43,478 nt of DNA from Bacteroidia bacterium (GTDB lineage Bacteria > Bacteroidota > Bacteroidia > Bacteroidales > Azobacteroidaceae), in contig BNYG01000022.1 in NCBI GenBank assembly GCA_026000155.1, forward strand, positions 1 through 43,478, read 5' to 3'. Shown one piece after another: positions 43,361 through 43,478 of this stretch (the stretch's first letter is position 1; each line of letters opens with the position of its first letter). The notes beneath the pieces were generated by a model. That model was not told where the DNA came from and did not search any database. It was given only the letters and a program-made list of their open reading frames with translations. Both the position numbers and the translations under genes were made by a program.

Positions 43361-43478
43361 GCCAAATTGTCATTAAAATGCTTATCTCCGCCTTTTTAAG
43401 TTTTAAATATTTTAAGCGAACAGGATACAGCTTTGTTGAAACCAAGACTTTTGAAATATAAAATTTCAACGACTTTGT

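Noticed and set aside
43378..43461. A 27-codon open frame near the right end
   Set aside because: It is very short, has no homology I can recognise and no good start context.

Overview
The window looks like a chromosome segment of a member of Bacteroidota, most probably order Bacteroidales. The reasons are gene content (T9SS-sorted secreted proteins, DUF4290, DUF4831, DUF4491 and DUF1015 families, a yicC-gmk-nadD block) and promoters of the TTTG / TAnnTTTG type that replace the sigma-70 consensus. I could not assign genus or species. No rRNA, tRNA or CRISPR array was seen.

Region 1 (1-16.1 kb) is an alpha-glucan region. A 5'-truncated M6 metalloprotease gene overlaps malQ (GH77 with two CBM20 domains). 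A rhomboid protease gene lies on the opposite strand. Then comes a tight forward operon: glycogen debranching enzyme, GT4 glycogen/starch synthase, a GT39-like membrane glycosyltransferase, a GH57 amylase and a giant 1767-aa M6 metalloprotease with beta-sandwich repeats and a T9SS tail. A strong hairpin follows. Together these proteins can build, debranch and rearrange an intracellular alpha-glucan, with large exported proteases at the ends of both transcription units.

Region 2 (16.1-25.1 kb) is mostly housekeeping: DUF4290, an SDR epimerase, a two-gene DUF3990/DUF3791 module (ADP-ribosyltransferase-like), tsaB, and divergently yicC-gmk-nadD-lrp-DUF4831. DUF4491, YtxH and DUF1015 genes are on the minus strand. 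Region 3 (25.2-36 kb) holds a RelE/ParE module, an M13 peptidase, an ABC-F ATPase, mazEF, a GDSL hydrolase, an NTP-transferase, apbE, argS and a secreted nuclease/phosphatase-like protein. Region 4 (36-40.5 kb) is thrS-infC-rpmI-rplT-fba on the minus strand.

Region 5 (40.6-43.5 kb) is accessory. It contains a decayed IS4-type element with intact inverted and direct repeats, a hairpin-rich non-coding 3' segment inside that element, an Rpn/PD-(D/E)XK nuclease gene, a 110-bp inverted-repeat element, and a promoter followed almost at once by an intrinsic terminator.

The most unusual theme is small palindromic repeats. One family (loop TTGAC/TCAAG, five copies) and a second family (GGGCGAA arms, three hairpins) are scattered in intergenic DNA. 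Each also sits in frame inside an essential-type gene: the first in the ABC-F gene, the second in argS. A 7-bp tandem repeat likewise lies in frame in tsaB. This resembles the protein-coding palindromic elements described in Rickettsia, but here in a Bacteroidales-like genome.
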